Assembly (NCBI GenBank): GCA_020152595.1
Contig: JAIGNY010000719.1
Location: 262,501 to 326,500, forward strand
DNA length: 64,000 bases
Direction of reading: 5' to 3'
Source: Chiridota heheva
Taxonomy: Eukaryota; Echinodermata; Holothuroidea; Apodida; Chiridotidae
Shown here: positions 13,256 through 64,000 of the stretch, in pieces
Position numbering within the stretch: position 1 is the stretch's first letter
Layout: each line of letters begins with the position of its first letter
Program-made: the position numbers and the translations under genes
Notes under the pieces: generated by a model
What the model was told of the DNA's origin: nothing
The model's database searches: none
Seen by the model: the letters and a program-made list of their open reading frames with translations, nothing else

Positions 13256-14039
13256 TGTAATGTAAAATATAAAAACGGTGGTTCATTGGGCTGTTTGGAA
13301 AGTGATCCTAGGTATTGCTGATTATTTTAATTGTTCGTGAGTGCGTGTGTAGTTGAGGCGATTGACGTTTTAGGTTTAAATGATTGGGTTCAACAGATTG
13401 TGAAAAAACAAAAATAAATATGCAAATTTTGCAAAATTGTTTGACAAGATTTTTACTCCTAGGGCAACGTTTGTGACCGTCATGTGTTCGTACATCCTTG
13501 TCTGTACGTAGGAAAACTTATAAAGAGATGAAGAAAAACTCATCAAAACTTTCCAATTTTTGTTTTCAATTTTGCTGACATTTTTGTCGACAATTTTCGA
13601 TTTTCTACCATTTTTAGCAAAACAACTTTTAAGATATTAATAATTTTCATTGGGAGTTTCCAAATTTCTTTAAAAAAATAAAATCAAACTCATCGATTTC
13701 TTTGATGAATATTTCCTTTGAATGTCCGACAATCTTAACACATCCTCCCACTGCAAATCATCTGGGGACGATATCCAAATTTATGCGTTTTTTATGGTAT
13801 CAAGCGCAGATTACTGGCTCTAATTTGTCCAAGTCTCGAAGATTATCACTTGTGTGTCACATGAAGAGTCGATATAAAATTGTTGATGATTTTGTTTCCA
13901 CTTTGTTTTGTTCTTCGAAATCTCCACCCAAGAGAAGAGACAATCGAGTTTATGAGGTTTGGACAAAATGTGTAAAGCTTGAGAACTGTATCGTTATTAG
14001 AAAACATACATTTGCTACATGGGTAAAATTCTGACTACG

Positions 14040-14440
14040 GAACTTCCAGAAAAGTTATAATGACATTGTTGCATGTGTATTGCCAATTTGGTCATCAGAT
14101 TATGATAAACTCGAACAGGTTTTGCTGTCTAGAATCTATAATCTCTTCTCGAACGCCTTTATTTGAAATCATATGCATTCCGTCCAAACGTGTATACAAT
14201 TACATTAATGTCTATTAAGAAAACTGTCATGATAGGCCTAAGTAAAAACAAACTATATGTTCATACGCTAGTGGATATATGATGCAATCTTTATGTACCA
14301 ATATTCTAATGTTACTAAAGATATGTAGAAAAGCAGATATGTAAATACCACAGGAATTAAATGTGCGAAGGGCACCGAAAATCAATGAATACACAATTCG
14401 GAGATCAATGGCTGATCCTTTAAATGTATGTAGGGAGGAA
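14040..14440 (+). repeat. Dispersed repeat, copy 2
   Basis: Collinear with 16375-16800. Shared landmarks include CCAGAAA.GTTATAATG, CAGATTATGATAA, CGTGTATACAAT, GTTCATACG.TAGTGGATAT, and ACTAAAGATATGTAGAAAAG. Identity is perhaps 75-80 percent by eye. Confidence 0.7.
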
Positions 14441-14879
14441 GGGATTAACGATATGTTTGGAAAAGCCTTCACATAAGCAGAGTTTGATCCCTTTTTTGCT
14501 CCTGCACGTAAATAGGAAGCTTGCCGGGTGAATCATCCTCCTACTCTGTAAACTACCTTCATACGGTCAATTTTCAATTGTCTCAAAGCTTGGTCAAACA
14601 GTAAAAGATTTGGTCAGTGGGTTAAACAACAGCTGCTGAAGACAATAGCACAAATCTATGCGGAAGGGAAATTGTGGTATGAGCAGAATTTTGTGAAATA
14701 AAAACAAGAATTATCATTTTGTCATATGTCAAGTTGAGCTAAATTGTTGATGAAGTGTTCTAGAGCAATCGTGATTCGGAAAAATTGATATCTTTTTAAA
14801 TGTGTAACGGAGAGAGAGATCAACATTATGTTTACATACGCATGAGCATTTAAAAAAAAAAAAAAAAAGGTTTGATCTA

Positions 14880-15110
14880 TCAAGTAACACATTCTCACTT
14901 TGCTATTAACCATCTTCATACGATACCCAATACTATATGCGTTTGTGATGATACCATGTACTAGATTAAAAAGTCATCTCATCGATTGATTTTACAACCT
15001 ATATTTTGAATGTCATCGACAATTCTTGCACATCCCGACCATTGCTGTAAACCATCTGCATACGATATCCAACACTATATGCGTTTGCTATGATATCATA
15101 CACATATTCT
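14880..15110 (+). repeat. Short tandem/dispersed duplication
   Basis: A block containing CATACGATACCCAATACTAT (about 14917-14955) recurs at about 15059-15100 with a few changes. A more diverged version lies near 13765-13800. It belongs to the same repeat neighbourhood as 14040-14440. Confidence 0.5.
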
Positions 15111-15355
15111 TTGCTCTAATTTATCCAATTTTAAAAGCAGGAGAGAACCTTATTATATCCCAAACAAATTTGCAAGTCTTAAAATTATTGTTGTCCAAAG
15201 CAAAACAAGTTAGAGCGTGCGTAGCTGAAGACAATAACGCAACTATGAATGCATGGGGCAGGGATAATTGTCATATGGCCAGACATTTTGAAACCAAATC
15301 AAGGATTATCACATGCAAAGTCATCTATACACTCTAAGAAAAAAGAAGAAAAAAA

Positions 15356-16042
15356 GGTTCCAGAAACAAGAAGTTTCCAGAGACGAGAAGGTTTCAGAGA
15401 CGAGAAGGTTCCAGAGACGAGAAGGTTCCAGAGACGAGAAGGTTCCAGAGACGAGACGGTTCCAGAGACGAGAAGGTTCCAGAGACGAGAAGGTTCCAGA
15501 GACGAGAAGGTTCTAGAGACGAGAAGGTTCCAGAGACGAGAAGGTTCCAGAGACGAGAAGGTTCCAGAGACGAGAAGATTCCAGAGGTGAGAAGATTCCA
15601 GAGACGAGAAGGTTCCAGAGACGAGAAGGTTCCAGAGACGAGAAGTTTCCAGAGACGAGAAGGTTCCAGAGACGAAAAGGTTCCAGAGACGAGAAGGTTC
15701 CAGAGACGAGAAGGTTCCAGAGACGAGAAGGTTCCAGAGACGAGAAGGTTCCAGAGACGAGAAGGTTCCAGAGACGAGAAGTTTCCAGAGACGAGAAGGT
15801 TCCAGAGACGAGAAGGTTCCAGAGACGAGAAGCTTCCAGAGACGAGAAACTTCTAGAGACGAAAAGGTTCCAGAGACGAGAAGGTTCCAGAGACGAGAAG
15901 GTTCCAGAGACGAGAAGGTTCCAGAGACGAGAAGGTTCCAGAGACAAGAAGGTTCCAGAGACGAGAAGGTTCCAGAGACGAGAAGGTGCCAGAGACAAGA
16001 AGGTTCCAGAGACAAGAAGGTTCCAGAGACGAGAAGGTTCCA
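15356..16042 (+). repeat. 17-bp minisatellite, about 40 copies
   Basis: The unit is AGAGACGAGAAGGTTCC, highly homogeneous. Because 17 is not a multiple of 3, translation cycles through a 17-residue period in each frame, leaving long open frames on both strands that are not genes. A flanking hairpin (AAGGTTCC...GGAACCTT) lies at 16033-16069, with a second, similar block at 16105-16140. Confidence 0.95.
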
Positions 16043-16374
16043 AATACGTGACAAGTTGGAACCTTTTTATTAAGTAACTCTTAGAAATAATCCTTGAAGA
16101 ACCCGCGAAGGTTCGAAATACGTGATAAGCTAAAACCTTTTTTGTCGATGATTTATCCAGTTTGTCCTGTTCCTCGAAATCTGTATCTAACACGAGAATC
16201 AAAACAATCATGGCTCGGAGAAATTGAATATGTTGAGATTTGGTGACAAAATGTTTACAAAAAAACAGATTACAATTCAGAAAAATCTATAAAGTTTAGA
16301 AATTGAGAGATGTAGGCCTAGATCGTTAATCGAAAACATGTATTTACTCCCGGATGATACTCGAGCTATATAAC

Positions 16375-16800
16375 TGGCTGGAGAACTTTCCAGAAATGTT
16401 ATAATGCCGTGGTTACATGTGTGTTGAGAATTTGGTCACACGGTCACCAGATTATGATAATCCTCGAACGGAGCTTTGCTACCTCCCGGAATCTAAATTC
16501 CCTTCTTGACCTCCTTTGAATTTATATACCGTCCGTCTTACCGTGTATACAATAACATTATTGTCAATCAACATGTATGTTTGATATGTGAAACCAAAGT
16601 TTGTTCATACGTTAGTGGATATGATCAAAGAGCTTTGATATGATGCAGTCTATTGTGTACAAAGTTTATAATCTTACTAAAGATATGTAGAAAAGCAGCT
16701 GATATGTAAATACCATAAGAATCAAATATACCGAGTGCCCCGAAAACCGATGAAACTGCAATTTGTAGACCAATGACTGATATTTTGATTGAACTTGGCT
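16375..16800 (+). repeat. Dispersed repeat, copy 3
   Basis: Homologous to 14040-14440 and, at its end, to 12950-13255. The 17-bp array lies between copies 2 and 3. Confidence 0.7.
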
Positions 16801-19741
16801 TATAAATTACCCTACAAGAGCGGTCCTAAAGGAACCTATAAGAGTGTAGAGAGATACAGCGCTATAGGACAAACCTGTCATGAATTTGTGGGCTGTTACG
16901 AAAGGAATGCGTGGAATTTAAGGCGCGGAATTTATGGAGCGTCTGCTCCATCGGCAGTCAATAGTTTACATTTCCCCATATGCTGATGGCAAAGGTCTTC
17001 CAGCATCTGTGTGCACACAGTATCGTGAGTACACCAAAGAAACCGATAGTTAGGTCTATATGATTATGGATACCTAATAAGATGCATTTATTTGTTAATA
17101 CAAGATGTTTATCGCTACGACTCATCTGCTTTAATTTGGTATAATGTTATTTTAGCCAGGTGCTCAACCTGATATCAAATGCAAAGAAATCTTATTGCAT
17201 GATAACTTGCTTCAATGTGTCGAGCTCTCAACAGTTTGGAATTCGTCCTGCATCGTACTCAAGTAATGTTGGGGTGTCGATGGGGGTTTGATGTGTGTGT
17301 AGGTGTGTGTGTGGGAAGGGGGAGGGGGGGGGGGGGGATTAAAATAAATGTACAATTAATTTTTGTACTTTAGGCTTAAATGCCCGAATCAATATACGAT
17401 TAATCTTTTTTTTTTTGGTTTCAAGCAGTTGCAAATGGTGATCAAATCTACCAATATTTCGTCAAACTACAACAATTATAAAGGTGGATTCTATCTTCAG
17501 AATTATCAGACGTATTATTACTAACCAAATTCACATTACCATTTTTCTTAAATTTTTTTAAATTTCAAAAGGGAAATTTGCCACGGCAGATATTTTGTGA
17601 TATCGTTTTATTTTTCTATAAATTTGAAACACACTGAGCTTCAAACTTTACAAAATGGCGCACCTTCGTCTATGAGGTCCGACATGGATGGATACCTTCT
17701 TTTGCTTTCGAAAGTTACGACCAGGCAAGTGCGGTACATAGGCCTATAGTGATTCGGAAAAAACAAGCTCGAAAAATTGAGAAATTCGGGCAGAATTTAT
17801 GTGGAACATTTAACCAGTTAACAGTTGTAGTTGTTTTTCCAGAGCAAATATTCTAAGGTCCAAAATGGGGGACCGGCGCGGTCGGGGATACTTGATTAGG
17901 ATGTGACACATATACTAAAATTGTCAGTTGCAGTGAAAAAAGGCAGAGACGTGGCTAGGTTCATTCTTTCGTTCCGTATTCCAAACGGGGAAAGTGAGGG
18001 TAAATTACTCAACAAACGGTATTAAATCTGATACAGATAAATTGCCAGTGAAATTTTTGTAACCGGGAAATTGTGGAGGTTTCTAAGTTTTTAACCCTAC
18101 CTCCTCCCCTGTACAAAAGTGGGTCAAACAAAAAGACAATTTAATTTGCTTTTTGTTTGCATTTCAGAATTTCCAATGTGTGTAGGCTTATTCTAACAAA
18201 AAAGGGTCGTATTACGCAGTAATGAAATTATGGAGGGGTTATTGGTACATCTTTTGCCACATATTTTGCGAAATCCTTCTATTTCCTCCGTAACGCCGCC
18301 ACTGGGCATGAGTCCCCTGTATGTTCCCTCCAAAACACCCCTGTGTATGTAAATGAAATTATGCTCGTGTTCTTTGCTGATGTTATCTTCTTTCCAACGT
18401 CTAGAACTTGACATTCTCGGGAGACTCATTTCTTGTCGATAATGTCACGTGATTGACAAGCTCCATTGCCTGAGAGAATTTTCGTTGCATTCTTTCGAGA
18501 CTAAAAATATCGAAATTCAACTAGCGCTGTCATGACCGGCTGCGACTATAATTGATGAAGGAGAAATTCTGCAAATTGTATTCTCTGTAGCTATAGTCTG
18601 ATAGTCGTGAATGTAGTAGCCACAGTGCCTTCATTGAGAGTGCAGTTCGTAGGCTTTTCGTTGCCACCCATCCAAAAACATCGGCTGTTAGCTATAGCCA
18701 CCCATCCAATAATCGATCAAATATTATAATGAAGCTGATGGGCCTCTTTTTAACGCAAAACCAAAAACGGCCCTAGGTGTTAATTCGTTCTCCAAAAATT
18801 AGAATGTTATTGATTTTTTTATATTTAGAATTATACCTTGGCAGATATAGAAGGTAAAACTCTCGGTCAAGGACCAGAGGAGCACGAATGGTTACCTCTC
18901 AAATTAAGTTTTCATCAAACTAATCCATCGGCTAATTGGGAAATCTTCAATCTTAGGGAAAAATCCTTAAAATTTCGGGAAATTTGAGTCCTTTTTTACT
19001 TGTCTTTTTTTTAATTTTATATAATGCATCCTAAATGTTGCCCCAATTAGCGATTGTTTCAGCATGGGGATGGTTCGTTTACCCTTTGACCTCTGCCCTG
19101 CAAAATTACCGACTTGAGTTTAAACTACAAACCTGGGAATCCATAAAATTAAAATGCATCAGATCCGAAATTGATGTTTAGATCGGCCCTAAATGTGAAC
19201 CCGTCGTCACATTCTTATAGAATTGAGTAGCTCATATAGACGGATCCAAATGGTTAAGTTTTACGGGGTCCTAACCTCCGTCTTTGGTGGAAATGTTGTC
19301 AGTTTCAGCCTATTCTAAAGTAAAAACCCAAAGTTAGACGCTGCTTGTAAGCCTTGAACCACTTTATGATATTCCGATTGGGAGTGGTGGTGATGGTGTT
19401 GGGCCGGGTGGGGTGGGGGTAGGGAGGGCTTGCAATTGTCGAAACGTAAAAAAGTTCAGTTTGTTTGACTGTGTGAAAGGACGATTGGGACCTCAATCAC
19501 ATGTGAAATATCCTAAACAATTCCCAAAGAAATCATATATATTTCCTTTTCTATGAAACATATTTTCTATGAAACATACCCCAGGTTGAACAACATTAGT
19601 ACAATATAACCATTGGGGATATTCCCCAAATCGATCAAATCATTTTAACATCCAGAAAATAGGTATACCCTCCTTGTGAACCTCTGACCCATAAAACTTT
19701 GACGCTCGCTAATACTTTTACATGCTGTTTTTCATTTAAAG
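16801..19741. other. Upstream non-coding region of the gene
   Basis: Holds a GT/G-rich tract at 17294-17338 (GTGTGTG then more than ten G) and a G-rich stretch at 19384-19429 with four or more GGG runs. No promoter element, 5'-UTR exon or other gene could be fixed from sequence alone, although one or more non-coding first exons probably lie here or further upstream. Confidence 0.4.
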
Positions 19742-19757
19742 ACACCCGTCTGTCAAG

Positions 19758-63252
<43,495 letters not shown>

Positions 63253-63599
63253 GTAAGTTTTATTTTCATGTCTTTTTTTTTATTTTTTCATCTCACCTAT
63301 TAAAACTACAACCTTACAGGAATAAAGAACCAAACGAATTATCCAAATTACCAACCAACTTTTTAATATGTAATTAAGCTGATGATATTTCATACCCGCA
63401 ACAGCCCATCAGCATAGAAACTTACAATTAGAACCATTGATAAGGGAAATGTAATCTTAATTACATGTGTCCTTTAAAAATGAATTGTGCTTTAACAAAG
63501 AGCAGTTTAACAAAAAATATTTGAAGTTTTGGTTATGATTTTCTATTATGAAACTATGTGCACATATAGATTTAAGCATGTCATGAAGCTTAAAGTTCT

Positions 63600-64000
63600 G
63601 AGAACAGTAATTATGTCTGATCAAAGTAGTTAGGTATGTCTGATCAAAGTAATTAGTTGTCTGATCAAAGTAATTATTTATGTCTGATCAAAGTAATCAT
63701 TTGTCTGATCAAAGCAATACTTATGTCTAATCAAAGTAATTAGTTACGTCTGATCAAAGTAATTACTTATGTCAGATCAAAGTAATTAATTATGTCTGAT
63801 TAAAGTAATTAGGTATGTCTGATCAAAGTAATTAGTTGTGTCTGATCAAAGTAACTAGTTATGTCTGATCAAACTTATTAGTTATGTCTCATTAAAATAA
63901 CTAGTTATGTCTGATCAAACAACTAGTTATGTCTGATCAAAGTAATTACTTACGTCTCATCAAAGTAACTAGTTATGTTTGATCAAAATAATTAGTTGTG
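63600..64000 (+). repeat. 23-bp array running off the window
   Basis: The unit is TATGTCTGATCAAAGTAATT plus AGT, with drifting ends (AGTTATG, ACTTATG, AGGTATG). It lies in intron 17, starting about 350 bp after the exon 17 donor. At least 16 copies are seen before the window ends. Confidence 0.93.

Noticed and set aside
13702-14034. 110-codon open frame
   Set aside because: No recognisable product, no splice signals, and it overlaps dispersed repeat sequence.
15356-16042. CRISPR-like appearance of regular short repeats (also 54430-56345 and 63600-64000)
   Set aside because: Units are head-to-tail with no unique spacers, and the genome is eukaryotic.
15249-16211. Overlapping open frames on both strands (up to about 250 codons) with RDEKVPETRRF-like repeats
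   Set aside because: Artefact of a 17-bp tandem repeat read in three phases, not a repetitive protein gene.

Overview
This is eukaryotic, intron-rich, AT-rich DNA from an animal. It contains one recognisable host gene: the 5' (N-terminal) part of a giant muscle immunoglobulin (Ig) protein of the twitchin/projectin/titin type, on the + strand. Seventeen coding exons run from an ATG at 19758 to 63252, and the gene leaves the window in an intron. All 16 introns are GT-AG, every exon phase is compatible, and the joined frame is open for 911 codons. CR1/L2-like and jockey-like LINEs, a DIRS-like element, frequent TAGGCCTA-type words and a twitchin-like gene suggest a marine invertebrate, perhaps an echinoderm or another ambulacrarian. 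That organism call is weak.

Positions 1-19741 hold no supportable host gene. They contain broken LINE pieces (230-420, 1800-2750), a degenerate tandem-repeat block (6470-7530), a 553-bp inverted-repeat MITE-like element (7698-8250), microsatellites (12342-12600), three copies of a dispersed repeat and a 17-bp minisatellite (15356-16042).

Positions 19742-64000 hold the gene. Its N-terminus reads Ig1, acidic linker, Ig2, Ig3, short linker, Ig4, Ig5, an unrecognised 75-residue non-Ig exon, Ig6, a Pro/Glu/Lys-rich (PEVK-like) linker over five exons, and the first half of Ig7. The order of N-terminal Ig domains, then a PEVK-like spacer, then more Ig domains resembles projectin-type proteins, which act as sarcomeric scaffolds or springs. 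Three Ig domains lack the usual strand-B cysteine.

The introns are packed with mobile DNA. Intron 1 (13.8 kb) holds a 5'-truncated LINE with a 592-bp trinucleotide tail, a jockey-like LINE split by a second LINE, 177-bp and 22-bp tandem arrays, and a fold-back element with a 22-bp perfect hairpin. It ends in a 105-bp tandem duplication that copies the exon 2 acceptor. Intron 4 holds a DIRS-like retroelement with inverted terminal repeats inserted into a 43-bp minisatellite. Later introns hold more LINE fragments, a three-copy MITE family, a piggyBac-like MITE with TTAA ends, a solo copy of the DIRS terminal repeat, and 25-, 30-, 23- and 16-bp arrays. Several arrays lie just upstream of 3' splice sites.

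I found no tRNA, rRNA, CRISPR array or promoter that I can support. I saw no clearly new biological system. The best leads are the duplicated (possibly recursive) splice acceptor, the fold-back element, the DIRS element with its solo terminal repeat, and the bias of arrays toward acceptors.
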